Positions 33,832-42,491 of a stretch of 54,133 nt of DNA are shown piece by piece (within the stretch, counting starts at the first letter, position 1; every line of letters begins with the position of its first letter). This stretch comes from JALOTE01 sp031422195 (lineage in GTDB: Bacteria; Pseudomonadota; Alphaproteobacteria; Rhizobiales; Rhizobiaceae), in assembly GCA_031422195.1 (NCBI GenBank), contig JANOPZ010000081.1, forward strand, positions 1 to 54,133. The letters run 5' to 3'. The notes beneath the pieces are model-generated. The model was not told the origin of the DNA. It searched no databases and saw nothing but the letters and a program-made list of their open reading frames with translations. The translations under genes and the position numbers were made by a program.

Positions 33832-34736
33832 GGTTCTGTTCTTTCTGCATCTTGTGCCGCATCTTTGGCCGCATCTTTGGCCAATCCTCCGGTTCTTGAG
33901 CCAAAAAACCGTGTTTCGTGTAAATCCGACCGTGCATCAAGCGCCTTTAGATGCGGTGCCAACCGCGCTGCCCAGTTCAATGCACCCGCCTCATCGGCGA
34001 TCAAATCTTGCCTGACTTCGATCAGCACATGGGCGAGGCCGCGCGCTGACGCCTGCCAATAAAGCGTATCGCCTTTGAGCGCACCATCATAAGGCTCATT
34101 GTCGCCGATCACCAAATCAGGTTCAATTTTCAGTCGCGCTAATAAAACATCGGTTGCGCGGCGGTCTGCGTCAGACAACAGGCCAAGATGCCAAGGGCGC
34201 TGTTGGCCGGTTTTGAGGCTGGGCGTAAAAGAGTGCAAGGAAACGATAAAGGGCGGCAATTGAGTTGCTGCCCATACCCAATCAATCGTTTCGCGCAAAG
34301 CAGTTTGGTAGGGCCGGAAATATGTCTTTAGGCGATATTCGCGCTCCTTTTGATCAACGTTCCGGTTTCCCGGAATGATCGTCCGGTCGTAAATTTGGCG
34401 AATCAATGTCGGGTCGTCTTCGTTGCGGTTGCTATCGATTAACAATCGCGAAAAATTGGCCAGCACGCAGGGTGCATCCAAAAGCCGGGCTAACGCACGT
34501 GTCAAATGCTCAACACCTAAATCATAAGCGATATGCCGTTCAAATTCCGCTGGCAAAAGCCCAAGATCGCCATATTCTGGCGGCAGTTTGCGCCCGGCAT
34601 GGTCGGCAATCAGCACCAAACTGGCATTTTGATTGCCCTTAACGATTTCAAACGGTTTAAACACGAAAAAACTGTCTCTTGGACTATGGTAATAGGAAGG
34701 CTTTAGAAGCGGGTTCGCGTTGACAATGGCCTTCAT
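33828..34736 (-). CDS. N-formylglutamate amidohydrolase family protein
   Basis: The family hydrolyses N-formyl- or related N-acyl-glutamates in histidine degradation. Conserved blocks are IADHAGRKLPPEYGDLGL, HIAYDLGVEHLTRALARLLDAP, FSRLLIDSNRNEDDPTLI, FIVSLHSFTPSL, LGLLSDADRR, VIGDNEPYDG and ALIEVRQDLI-type HVLIEVRQDL. I use the ATG at 34736 (302 residues); an in-frame TTG at 34757 is possible. No hut genes are nearby, so the true substrate is uncertain. The C-terminus ends in an AKDAAKDAAQDA repeat coded by 12-base DNA repeats. Confidence 0.88.
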   Translation of the reverse strand: MKAIVNANPLLKPSYYHSPRDSFFVFKPFEIVKGNQNASLVLIADHAGRKLPPEYGDLGLLPAEFERHIAYDLGVEHLTRALARLLDAPCVLANFSRLLIDSNRNEDDPTLIRQIYDRTIIPGNRNVDQKEREYRLKTYFRPYQTALRETIDWVWAATQLPPFIVSLHSFTPSLKTGQQRPWHLGLLSDADRRATDVLLARLKIEPDLVIGDNEPYDGALKGDTLYWQASARGLAHVLIEVRQDLIADEAGALNWAARLAPHLKALDARSDLHETRFFGSRTGGLAKDAAKDAAQDAERTEP

Positions 34737-34804
34737 CTTGCCGAAAAGGAAGCCCAAGTGGCAAAGCTATCTGCAAAAGCCATGTTTTGTTTGGGGCTTC
34801 ATTG

Positions 34805-35305
34805 ATGCCAAAATTGCATTTTTTCAAAAGCTTATTGCGCGGCATCGCCGCAGCAGGTGCGCTTTTGAGCTTGGCTGGCACAGCGCAAGCTGATTTGCGG
34901 GTGTGCAATGATACCGATGTTTTGGCAGGCGTTGCTATTGGCTATCGCGCAGAAGCTGGCTGGGTCACCGAAGGTTGGTGGCATATTGAAAGCGGCAATT
35001 GCAAAACCCTGATCGAAGGAACGCTGCAATCGCGCTATTATTATTTATACGCTGAAGATGCGCAGCGCGGCGGCCGGTGGACCGGTCCTGTGAATATGTG
35101 TCTGGCAGAACGCGAATTTAAGATTATTGGCTTTGAAGATTGTTTTGCGCGCGGATTTCAGCGTGCCGGTTTTCAAGAACATGATACCGCAAATCAATCA
35201 AGCTGGATGATCCAGCTTACCGATCCCAAGGGCGCAACGCCCGCGGCAGGCTCAGCAGCAACTCCCAATGCGTCTACACCTGCCACGCCTGCTCCCGCTC
35301 CATAA
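34805..35305 (+). CDS. DUF1036 domain secreted protein
   Basis: The 166-residue protein has a clear signal peptide (MPKLHFFKSLLRGIAAAGALLSLAGTAQA, cleavage before DLRVCN). The DUF1036 domain follows, with RVCNDTD, IGYRAEAGWVTEGWWHI, CKTLIEG and YYLYAEDA and four Cys that could form disulfides. The tail is Ala/Pro/Thr-rich and disordered. The ATG at 34805 is preferred over the TTG at 34787 because it starts the signal peptide. The function is unknown. It lies 12 bases upstream of pyk, an arrangement seen in other Hyphomicrobiales. Confidence 0.88.
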   Translation: MPKLHFFKSLLRGIAAAGALLSLAGTAQADLRVCNDTDVLAGVAIGYRAEAGWVTEGWWHIESGNCKTLIEGTLQSRYYYLYAEDAQRGGRWTGPVNMCLAEREFKIIGFEDCFARGFQRAGFQEHDTANQSSWMIQLTDPKGATPAAGSAATPNASTPATPAPAP

Positions 35306-35317
35306 AGAAAGTACACC

Positions 35318-36754
35318 ATGAAACGCGCCCGCAAGGTTAAAATCCTCGCCACCCTTGGCCCTGCCACGTCAGAAGAGCATCAAATTAAAAAACTCTGGGA
35401 GTGCGGCGCAGATGCTTTCCGCATTAACATGAGCCATGCCAGCCATGATATGATGCGCACCTTGGTGCAACGTATCCGCAATGTGGAAGCCGAAGTTGGC
35501 CGGCCGATTGCAATTTTGGGCGATTTGCAAGGCCCGAAACTGCGTGTTGGGGTCTTTGCCAATAAGGGCGAAGACCTGAAAGCCGGTCAATTGTTTCGGC
35601 TTGATAATGACCCGACACCGGGCGACGCCAACCGCGTTTACCTGCCACATCCTGAAATTTTGTCGAGTGTTGAGCCGGGCCATCGACTGTTAATTGACGA
35701 TGGCAAAATGCAGTTGATTTGCGAGGAAGCGGACGGCAAAACCCTGACTTGCCGTGTCATCACTTCGCAGCGTATTTCAGATAAAAAAGGCGTGAGCCTG
35801 CCTGACACAATTTTGGAAACTGGCGCACTGACCCCGAAAGACTACCTCGATTTGGATGCACTGCTGGCTGCAAATGTCGATTGGGTAGCACTATCCTTTA
35901 TCCAACGTCCGGAAGACTTGGCAGATGTGCGCAAAATCTCGCGTGGCCGCGTTGGACTGATGAGCAAAATTGAAAAACCACAGGCCGTGCTGCGTCTGGC
36001 CGAAATTATTGAACTGTCAGATGCATTAATGGTTGCGCGTGGTGATCTGGGTGTCGAAATGCCGCTCGAATCTGTGCCGGGCATTCAAAAACAAATCACG
36101 CGCGCTGCCCGCCGCGCCGGTAAGCCTGTGGTTGTTGCGACCCAAATGCTGGAATCTATGATTACAGCGCCAGTGCCCACCCGGGCAGAAGTATCAGATG
36201 TGGCAACTGCTGTGTTTGAAGGTGCTGATGCGGTGATGCTATCGGCAGAATCTGCTTCAGGCCAATATCCTTTTGAGGCTGTTTCCACAATGAACAGGAT
36301 AGCCGAGAAAGTGGAAACAGACCCGACATATCAGGGCATTATCACAGCACAGCGCGCCGAACCTGAAAAAACGGGCGCAGATGCCATATCAATGGCGTCA
36401 CGCCAAATCGCCGAAACGCTGAATTTGGCCGCTATCGTTACGTATACGGCTTCTGGCACGACCGGTCTTCGTGCCGCGCGCGAACGTCCGCGCACGCCGA
36501 TCATTGCGCTGTCGCCCGTGCTTTCCACAGCCCGTCGTTTGACACTGACGTGGGGTTGCCATTGCGTGGTGACGGAAGATGCTGCAGACCTCGATGATAT
36601 GGTCGATCGCGCCTGCCGCATTGCCTTCGATGAAGGTTTTGGCAAACCCGGCGACCGGATCATTATTACTGCCGGTGTGCCGCTGCGCACCCCCGGCTCG
36701 ACCAATATGTTGCGCATTGCTTATATTGGCGGCGATGGTGCAGGCGGGATATAA
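35318..36754 (+). CDS. pyk: pyruvate kinase
   Basis: The 478-residue enzyme converts PEP and ADP to pyruvate and ATP. It starts MKRARKVKILATLGPAT, with the substrate-site FRINMSHASH and GDLQGPKLRVG, the lid (B) domain at about 70-165, the catalytic MSKIEKPQAV, the Mg-binding MVARGDLGVEM, and VATQMLESMITAPVPTRAEVSDVA. The C-terminal regulatory domain is intact. It is convergent with the quinone oxidoreductase gene with no gap between stops. Confidence 0.97.
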   Translation: MKRARKVKILATLGPATSEEHQIKKLWECGADAFRINMSHASHDMMRTLVQRIRNVEAEVGRPIAILGDLQGPKLRVGVFANKGEDLKAGQLFRLDNDPTPGDANRVYLPHPEILSSVEPGHRLLIDDGKMQLICEEADGKTLTCRVITSQRISDKKGVSLPDTILETGALTPKDYLDLDALLAANVDWVALSFIQRPEDLADVRKISRGRVGLMSKIEKPQAVLRLAEIIELSDALMVARGDLGVEMPLESVPGIQKQITRAARRAGKPVVVATQMLESMITAPVPTRAEVSDVATAVFEGADAVMLSAESASGQYPFEAVSTMNRIAEKVETDPTYQGIITAQRAEPEKTGADAISMASRQIAETLNLAAIVTYTASGTTGLRAARERPRTPIIALSPVLSTARRLTLTWGCHCVVTEDAADLDDMVDRACRIAFDEGFGKPGDRIIITAGVPLRTPGSTNMLRIAYIGGDGAGGI

Positions 36755-37735
36755 TTATACGATCAAAACCAATGAACCAGTGGTTTTGCGCGAGGCCAAA
36801 GCCTCATGGGCTTTGGCAGCATCTTGCAGTTTGAAACTATCGTCGATTTTCAGTTTTATTGTGCCATCGCCAATGGCGGCAAACAGAGCTGTGCTGGCTT
36901 TTTCAAGCCAAGCACGGTCGGCGGTATAATGAAACAAAGTTGGCCGTGTCGCGCGCAGCGAATTGACAGCCAGATCAGACAATTTGAAATCAATCGCCGG
37001 GCCCGAGGACTGGCCGAATGACACAAAACTTCCAAAGCGTTTCAGCACTTTAAGAGAACCGGGATACGTGTCCTTACCAACACTGTCATAAACCGCATCA
37101 ACACCTTTGCCGCTTGTGATTTCCATCACGCGCGCCACAAAATCTTCGGTATTGTAATCAATCATTTCAGCATAGCCGTTTTGCAGGCCAAGCGCGCATT
37201 TGTCAGCCCCACCCGCAGTGCCAATGGCGGTGACGCCCATTGCGGCCAGCCATTGACCGGCAATAAGGCCAACCCCGCCAGCAGCGGCGTGAAAGAGAAC
37301 CGTATCGCCTTTTTTGACAGCGTAAGATGATGTGATCAGATAATAAGCGGTCATGCCTTTTAGCATGGAAGCGGCGGCCTCAGCATCAGTGACACTATCG
37401 GGCAATTTCACCGTCATAGCCGCTGGCACCAAACGGTGTGTTGCATAGGCATTATGGGCAACCATACAGGCCACGCGATCGCCAATATCAAAACCTGTCA
37501 CATTTGGGCCAATCGCCTCAACCACGCCAGCGCCTTCTTGGCCCAGCACGAGATTTTCTGTCACCGGCCACGGGTACGCGCCTGTGCGAAAGTAGATGTC
37601 GATAAAATTAACGCCTATGGCGTTTTGGCGGATGAGAATTTGCCCATCGGCGGGCGCGGCAAGTGTAATTTCATGGTAATTCAGCACTTCGGTACCACCG
37701 GGCTGAAGCGCGACGATTGCTTGGGCTTTTGTCAT
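36755..37735 (-). CDS. NADPH:quinone oxidoreductase (zinc-free MDR family)
   Basis: The 326-residue protein is in the Qor/zeta-crystallin branch of medium-chain dehydrogenases. QNAIGVNFIDIYFRTGAYPW, LGQEGAGVVEAIG and the nucleotide loop FHAAAGGVGLIAGQWLAAMG are visible, and the structural-zinc Cys cluster is absent. It probably performs one-electron reduction of quinones with NADPH. It lies 17 bases downstream of irr on the same strand and may be cotranscribed with it. Confidence 0.93.
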   Translation of the reverse strand: MTKAQAIVALQPGGTEVLNYHEITLAAPADGQILIRQNAIGVNFIDIYFRTGAYPWPVTENLVLGQEGAGVVEAIGPNVTGFDIGDRVACMVAHNAYATHRLVPAAMTVKLPDSVTDAEAAASMLKGMTAYYLITSSYAVKKGDTVLFHAAAGGVGLIAGQWLAAMGVTAIGTAGGADKCALGLQNGYAEMIDYNTEDFVARVMEITSGKGVDAVYDSVGKDTYPGSLKVLKRFGSFVSFGQSSGPAIDFKLSDLAVNSLRATRPTLFHYTADRAWLEKASTALFAAIGDGTIKLKIDDSFKLQDAAKAHEALASRKTTGSLVLIV

Positions 37736-37752
37736 GATTATTCCTGAAACAG

Positions 37753-38166
37753 TTATTTTTTGGGGCGCAGTCGTATCACGACATCAATATGGGCGATTTC
37801 CATGCCATCAGGCGCTTGCGGCAAAGCACCAATCACAACGGGCCCGCCTTCAATATCCATCACCCGGTTTTCGCCTTCAATAAAGAAGTGGTGATGGTTC
37901 GATGTATTGGTGTCAAAATAGGTCTTTGAGCCTTCAACCGACAAGACACGCAGCAACCCTGCGCCAGTAAAGTGGTGAAGCGTATTATATACGGTTGCCA
38001 AAGACACCTCGATATCGAAGGCAGAAGCTTCGGCATGCAATGCTTCGGCCGAAAAATGCCGGTCGCCAGATCCGAAAATTAATTCTGTTAAGGCCAAGCG
38101 CTGCCGCGTCGGGCGAAGCCCAACCTGGCGCAACCGGCCTTCAAACACAGAATGATCTTTGATCAT
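37753..38166 (-). CDS. irr: Irr, Fur-family iron/heme response regulator
   Basis: This 137-residue Fur-like regulator has the winged helix GLRPTRQRLALTELIFG...FSAEALHAEA and SLATVYNTLHHFTGAGLLRVL. The HHH heme-contact segment (NTSNHHHFFIEGE) is that of Irr rather than Fur. The N-terminal GCPWHD heme motif of Bradyrhizobium Irr is absent, as in many other rhizobial Irr proteins. Irr represses heme synthesis and activates iron uptake under iron limitation. GGAAG precedes the ATG. It is divergent from fabA, a conserved rhizobial arrangement. Confidence 0.93.
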   Translation of the reverse strand: MIKDHSVFEGRLRQVGLRPTRQRLALTELIFGSGDRHFSAEALHAEASAFDIEVSLATVYNTLHHFTGAGLLRVLSVEGSKTYFDTNTSNHHHFFIEGENRVMDIEGGPVVIGALPQAPDGMEIAHIDVVIRLRPKK

Positions 38167-38382
38167 GGAGCAGGCTTCCGTTTCAAAAACATATTAAAAC
38201 AAACCTATATCCGCGACTCTTGTTTTAAGCAAGATCGTGACTTTGCCTCATGGCAATCCACGTTTTTCGCTTAAGATCGTGAACTACCGGTGCAAAACCG
38301 TTTTGCAGCCTCATTTTCCGTGCTAGTTGCAACTTTGTGTCGCCCGTTTTGGCGTCAAATTAGATATGTTATGAGGAAGTGC

Positions 38383-38892
38383 ATGTCAGAACGGCCAACC
38401 CATTTTAGCTATGAAGACCTACTGGCCTGCGGGCGTGGTGAAATGTTCGGCCCGGGCAATGCCCAATTGCCAGTGCCGCCCATGCTGATGATGCACCGGA
38501 TCATAGATATCTCCGACAATGGCGGAGCAAATGGTGCAGGCCATGTTGTGGCTGAATTTGATATCACGCCTGACCTTTGGTTTTTTGAGTGCCACTTTCC
38601 CGGTAACCCGATCATGCCGGGCTGTCTTGGTTTGGATGGCTTGTGGCAATTGACCGGCTTCAACTTAGGATGGCGCGGCTGGCAGGGGCGCGGCTACGCA
38701 TTGGGCGTTGGCGAGGTAAAGCTCACTGGAATGGTGCGGCCGGACCGCAAAAAGCTGACTTACTTTGTAGATTTTACCAAAGCCATCCAATCACGCCGCC
38801 TAACCATGGGCGTGGCTGACGGGCGTCTGGAAGCCGATGGCGAAACGATCTATCATGTTAAAGACATGAAGGTCGCATTATCTGCCAGCTGA
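38383..38892 (+). CDS. fabA: 3-hydroxydecanoyl-ACP dehydratase/isomerase
   Basis: FabA dehydrates 3-hydroxydecanoyl-ACP and isomerises the product to cis-3-decenoyl-ACP, the branch point of anaerobic unsaturated fatty acid synthesis. The 169-residue length is typical. The catalytic pair is H71 (FFECHFPGNPIMPGC) and D85 (GLDGLWQ). The ATG at 38383 has GAGGAAG upstream; an earlier in-frame ATG at 38290 adds nonhomologous residues. fabB and fabI follow, forming one operon. Confidence 0.97.
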   Translation: MSERPTHFSYEDLLACGRGEMFGPGNAQLPVPPMLMMHRIIDISDNGGANGAGHVVAEFDITPDLWFFECHFPGNPIMPGCLGLDGLWQLTGFNLGWRGWQGRGYALGVGEVKLTGMVRPDRKKLTYFVDFTKAIQSRRLTMGVADGRLEADGETIYHVKDMKVALSAS

Positions 38893-38918
38893 TGTTTTTG
38901 TTTTAAGGGAGCGCGCAG

Positions 38919-40142
38919 ATGAGACGTGTTGTCGTTACTGGAATTGGGATTGTGTCTTCGATTGGTAATAATGCCGAGGAGGTCAAGCAATCTTTATGGG
39001 ATGCCAAATCAGGCATATCGCGCTCAGAAAGCTTTGCTGAATATGGCTTTCGGAGCCAAGTCTGGGGTATGCCAACCCTTGATCCCTCGGAGTTGATCGA
39101 CCGGCGGGCCATGCGCTTTTTGGCGCGCGGTGGCGCTTGGAACCATGTGGCGATGGATCAGGCGATTGCAGACGCTGGCCTCGGGCAAGCTGAAATCACC
39201 AACGAACGCACCGGCATTATTATGGGTTCCGGCGGGCCATCAACACGGCAAATTGTTGAGGCCGCTGATATTACGCGCACCAATAAATCACCCAAACGCA
39301 TCGGGCCATTTGCGGTGCCCAAAGCCATGAGCTCGACGGCGTCTGCCACGCTTGCGACCTGGTTTAAAATTCACGGCGTCAATTATTCCATCTCTTCGGC
39401 CTGCTCGACTTCAGCGCACTGTATCGGCAATGCGATGGAAATGATCCAATGGGGCAAGCAAGACCGTGTGTTTGCCGGCGGCCATGAGGATTTGGATTGG
39501 TCAATGTCGAACCTGTTTGACGCGATGGGTGCGATGTCATCCAAGCACAATGAAACCCCTGCCACGGCATCCCGCGCTTACGATACCACGCGCGACGGCT
39601 TTGTAATTGCAGGCGGTGCCGCAGTTCTGGTGTTGGAAGCGCTCGATGTGGCTTTGGCGCGCGGCGCGAAAATTCATGCTGAAATTGTCGGCTATGGTGC
39701 AACATCAGATGGCTACGACATGGTTGCCCCGTCGGGCGAAGGCGCCATGCGCTGTATGAAACAGGCTATGGCAACAATTGGCGGCCGCAAAGTGGATTAT
39801 ATCAACACCCATGGCACCTCAACGCCTGTGGGCGATTCCAAAGAAATGGGCGCTATCCGCGAGGTATTCGGCGCAGAAATGCCGCATATCCAATCAACAA
39901 AATCGCTGACCGGCCACTCGCTGGGTGCGGCGGGCGCGCAAGAAGCAATTTACGCGCTGCTCATGATGCGACACAACTTCATCGGCGAGAGCGCACATAT
40001 CACCGAACTTGACCCTGAGTTTGAAGGTATGCCCGTCGTGCGCAAGCGCATGGAACATAAACAAATCAATATTGCGATGTCGAACTCTTTCGGCTTTGGC
40101 GGCACCAATGCCACGCTCGCATTTGCCAAGTATGAAAGCTAA
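38919..40142 (+). CDS. fabB: 3-oxoacyl-ACP synthase I
   Basis: The 407-residue condensing enzyme extends the FabA product cis-3-decenoyl-ACP. The nucleophile is C162 in SISSACSTSAHC. The catalytic histidines lie in INTHGTSTPVGD and STKSLTGHSLGAAGAQE, and the C-terminal NSFGFGGTNATLAF loop is intact. GGGAG precedes the ATG. It is next to fabA, as required for the FabA-FabB unsaturated fatty acid pathway. Confidence 0.97.
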   Translation: MRRVVVTGIGIVSSIGNNAEEVKQSLWDAKSGISRSESFAEYGFRSQVWGMPTLDPSELIDRRAMRFLARGGAWNHVAMDQAIADAGLGQAEITNERTGIIMGSGGPSTRQIVEAADITRTNKSPKRIGPFAVPKAMSSTASATLATWFKIHGVNYSISSACSTSAHCIGNAMEMIQWGKQDRVFAGGHEDLDWSMSNLFDAMGAMSSKHNETPATASRAYDTTRDGFVIAGGAAVLVLEALDVALARGAKIHAEIVGYGATSDGYDMVAPSGEGAMRCMKQAMATIGGRKVDYINTHGTSTPVGDSKEMGAIREVFGAEMPHIQSTKSLTGHSLGAAGAQEAIYALLMMRHNFIGESAHITELDPEFEGMPVVRKRMEHKQINIAMSNSFGFGGTNATLAFAKYES

Positions 40143-40145
40143 ACG

Positions 40146-40943
40146 ATGGGACTTATGGCAGGGAAACGCGGCCTCATTATGGGCGTCGCCAATGACCATT
40201 CGATTGCATGGGGCATTGCCAAAATGCTAGCCAGCCATGGCGCCGAACTGGCGTTTACCTATCAAGGCGATGCATTCGGCAAGCGCGTTAAACCACTCGC
40301 CGATAGTGTTGGTTCCAGCCTGTTGGTCGATTGCGACGTTGAAAACATTGCCTCGGTCGACGCCGCCTTTGAAGCGATTAAAACGGCGTGGGGCGGGCTT
40401 GATTTTGTGGTTCACGCCATTGGCTTTTCCGACAAAAGCGAACTCAAAGGCCTATATGCCAACACCACGCGCGATAATTTCACCCGCACCATGGTGATCT
40501 CGTGTTTCTCATTTACCGAAATTGCCAAACGCGCTGCAAACCTCATGACAGACGGCGGCGCAATGATCACGCTGACCTATGGCGGCTCAATGCGCGTGAT
40601 GCCAAACTACAATGTCATGGGCGTTGCCAAGGCCGCACTTGAAGCCTCGGTTCGCTATTTGGCGGCTGACTTTGGCCCGCAAGGCATCCGCGTCAACGCA
40701 CTGTCCGCTGGCCCTGTGCGGACGTTAGCGGGCGCAGGAGTGGCCGACGCCCGCGCGATGTATAATTTCCAGCAGAAAAACTCGCCCCTACGCAAAAGCG
40801 TCAGCCTCGACGAAATTGGCGGCTCAGCCTTGTATTTGCTGAGTGATTTATCGGGCGGCGTGACGGGTGAAGTGCACTATGTCGATGCGGGGTATAATAT
40901 TACGAGCATGCCGGTGAATGAGGAAATGAAGAAGTTTGAGTAG
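40146..40943 (+). CDS. fabI: enoyl-ACP reductase (NADH)
   Basis: The 265-residue short-chain-dehydrogenase-type enzyme reduces enoyl-ACP to close the elongation cycle. RGLIMGVANDHSIAWGIAKML is the nucleotide-binding start peculiar to FabI, and YNVMGVAKAALEASVRYLA carries the catalytic Tyr and Lys. It begins 3 bases after fabB. A second in-frame ATG at 40155 is possible. Confidence 0.96.
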   Translation: MGLMAGKRGLIMGVANDHSIAWGIAKMLASHGAELAFTYQGDAFGKRVKPLADSVGSSLLVDCDVENIASVDAAFEAIKTAWGGLDFVVHAIGFSDKSELKGLYANTTRDNFTRTMVISCFSFTEIAKRAANLMTDGGAMITLTYGGSMRVMPNYNVMGVAKAALEASVRYLAADFGPQGIRVNALSAGPVRTLAGAGVADARAMYNFQQKNSPLRKSVSLDEIGGSALYLLSDLSGGVTGEVHYVDAGYNITSMPVNEEMKKFE

Positions 40944-41088
40944 GGGGTATGACTTCTCATTGAGGACGGGTGGGCTTTCTTCTTGTGTGTCAAATTTCAG
41001 GCAAAGGCAGCGGGTCAATCATTATTTTTTGTTAACTTGAGTTCCATGCCAGCCGGTTTACCCTACGGAATGAAGCTGGGATGAGCCG

Positions 41089-41106
41089 ACGGTTTTATAA
41101 AACCGT
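41089..41106. repeat. perfect 18-bp palindrome upstream of the DUF1344 gene
   Basis: ACGGTTTTATAAAACCGT is fully self-complementary. It lies 146 bases after fabI and 70 bases before the DUF1344 start. No T tract follows, so it is not a typical terminator. It may be an operator or an RNA hairpin. Confidence 0.7.
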
Positions 41107-41175
41107 GACGCGACACATCCAGACGGCTTCGCTCCGGTTCGCTCTAAGGGCACCGGAAATTCGGAGACTACAATT

Positions 41176-41436
41176 ATGAAAAAACTTATTGTTCCTGCGG
41201 CCTTGGCTGCATCAATTTTGCTTGCGCCAGCTGCTTTTGCCGCCGCTTCCATGGCCACCGGTGCTGTCAAAGCCGTTGATATCAAAGCGCAGACGTTCAC
41301 GCTTGACAACGGCACAACATATCATTTGCCAAAAGGCTTCAAAAACGCTGCATTTAAAGTTGGCAGTAAGGTCAAAGTCGGCTGGGAAATGATGGGCAAA
41401 ACATATCAGGCTGATACAATCAGCATTGTTCAGTAA
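41176..41436 (+). CDS. small exported DUF1344 protein
   Basis: The 86-residue protein has a signal peptide (MKKLIVPAALAASILLAPAAFA) followed by a small beta-rich domain: ATGAVKAVDIKAQTFTLDNGTTYHLPKGF and FKVGSKVKVGWEMMGK, the DUF1344 pattern of about 60 residues. It is presumably periplasmic. No activity is known. It stands alone, with the perfect palindrome in its upstream region. Confidence 0.85.
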   Translation: MKKLIVPAALAASILLAPAAFAAASMATGAVKAVDIKAQTFTLDNGTTYHLPKGFKNAAFKVGSKVKVGWEMMGKTYQADTISIVQ

Positions 41437-41487
41437 GCATCGGTTTTGCATTTAGGGGTCAGGCGCTGTTTGCGTTTGGCCTTTTTG

Positions 41488-41597
41488 TTATTTTCTCGCA
41501 AAAATTACTTTGAACCGGCCATTCTCGGCAATCGTTTAATACCGCTAAACCCAACTCCGAGTGCTTTTCATCCAAATTTTTTTGGCTAAAATTTGCT
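41488..41597 (-). pseudogene. decayed copy of the 3' end of the RsmC-like methyltransferase gene
   Basis: On the minus strand 41490-41529 reads AENGRFKVIFARK followed by TAA. This is identical in 12 of 13 residues to the C-terminus of the methyltransferase at 42466-43500 (AENGRFKVILARK). Further upstream the similarity continues in shifted frames (ALGVGFSGIKRL against TLGTGFRGFQTL) to about 41597, with at least two single-base indels. Of 10 base differences in the last 39 bases, all are at third codon positions and 9 are silent. The fragment therefore came from a diverged functional gene. It lies on the far side of the tacAT module. Confidence 0.85.
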
Positions 41598-41617
41598 TCA
41601 CCCTACCCATGTTGATC

Positions 41618-41638
41618 TGTATTGCAAAACCCAATACA
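41618..41638. promoter_or_regulatory. inverted repeat upstream of tacA (probable autoregulatory operator)
   Basis: TGTATTG and CAATACA form perfect 7-bp arms around a 7-base spacer (CAAAACC), ending 31 bases before the tacA ATG. TacA-type antitoxins are ribbon-helix-helix repressors of their own operon, which makes this the natural operator candidate. Binding is inferred. Confidence 0.6.
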
Positions 41639-41669
41639 TTTTGATAGCCTCTAACAAAGGAGCACTTCC

Positions 41670-41963
41670 ATGGCTACAATTTCAGTACGCAAAGACCATC
41701 CCATTGCCATGCGTTTGCCGGCAGCCGACGTGGCGATGATTGACCGTGCGGCCAGCATTCGCGGGCGCTCGCGCACTGAGTTTGTGCGCGATGCTGCAGT
41801 GCGTGCTGCCGAAGAAGTGGTGTTGGATAATACTGTCATTCGCATGAGTCCGGAAGCTTTTGACCATTTTCTTGAGATTTTGTCGCAGCCCGCAAAACCT
41901 GTACCGGAAATGGTGGAGCTGATGAAGCGACTTGCGCCTTGGGAAAAGGAAAAAAAAGCATAA
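41670..41963 (+). CDS. tacA: TacA-like (DUF1778) ribbon-helix-helix antitoxin
   Basis: The 97-residue protein has an N-terminal ribbon-helix-helix: AMRLPAADVAMIDRAASIRGRSRTEFVRDAAVRAAEEVV is the DUF1778 pattern. The C-terminal part (MSPEAFDHFLEIL...PEMVELMKR) should bind the acetyltransferase toxin. AAAGGAG is 7 bases before the ATG. The toxin gene starts 3 bases after its stop. Confidence 0.92.
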   Translation: MATISVRKDHPIAMRLPAADVAMIDRAASIRGRSRTEFVRDAAVRAAEEVVLDNTVIRMSPEAFDHFLEILSQPAKPVPEMVELMKRLAPWEKEKKA

Positions 41964-41966
41964 GCT

Positions 41967-42491
41967 TTGGAAATCTCGGCCCCTGAAACGCTCACCAGCG
42001 AACATGAAGTTTCCAAGTTCTCATGTGGCAAACCACCACTTGATTATTGGCTCAAAACAAGGGCGTTAGCCAATCACACTGCTGGTTTTACAGCGGTTGT
42101 GGTCATTCACCACGAAGGCCGTGTCGTTGGTTTTTACGGTCTTGCGCCAACCTCAATGGTTCCAAATTCTTTGCCGAGATCAGTTCGAACTGGCCAACCG
42201 CCAGACCCGGTTCCATGTTTGCTTCTTGGTCAATTGGCCGTTGATTTGAATTATACCGGCCATGGCATTGGTACTGGTCTGGTAAAACACGCGCTGGAAA
42301 GAAGTGTTCAAGCTGCCCGATTGATTGGCGGGCGAGCGTTGGTTGTAAATGCCATTGACACGGAAGCCGCTCAGTTCTGGATGAAGCGCGGTTTTACAGC
42401 CACCAAAGGAAACCCGATGATATTGGTCAGGCCAATGGCCCAGATCGCAGCTCTTTTCGATAAACTCACTTCCTCGCCAAAATCACCTTAA
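41967..42491 (+). CDS. tacT: TacT-like GNAT acetyltransferase toxin
   Basis: TacT/AtaT toxins acetylate the amino acid on charged tRNAs and stop translation. The 174-residue protein starts at a TTG (41967) with LTSEHEVSKFSCGKPPLDYWLK, the usual opening, and has the acetyl-CoA-binding segment LLLGQLAVDLNYTGHGIGTGLVKHAL and WMKRGFTATKGNPMILVRPM near the end. The Tyr of the FY..GF segment, catalytic in studied TacT proteins, is Trp138 here (AAQFWMKRGF). Its last 26 bases overlap the 3' end of the convergent methyltransferase gene, so the C-terminal SPKSP is read from that gene's antisense strand. Confidence 0.9.
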   Translation: MEISAPETLTSEHEVSKFSCGKPPLDYWLKTRALANHTAGFTAVVVIHHEGRVVGFYGLAPTSMVPNSLPRSVRTGQPPDPVPCLLLGQLAVDLNYTGHGIGTGLVKHALERSVQAARLIGGRALVVNAIDTEAAQFWMKRGFTATKGNPMILVRPMAQIAALFDKLTSSPKSP

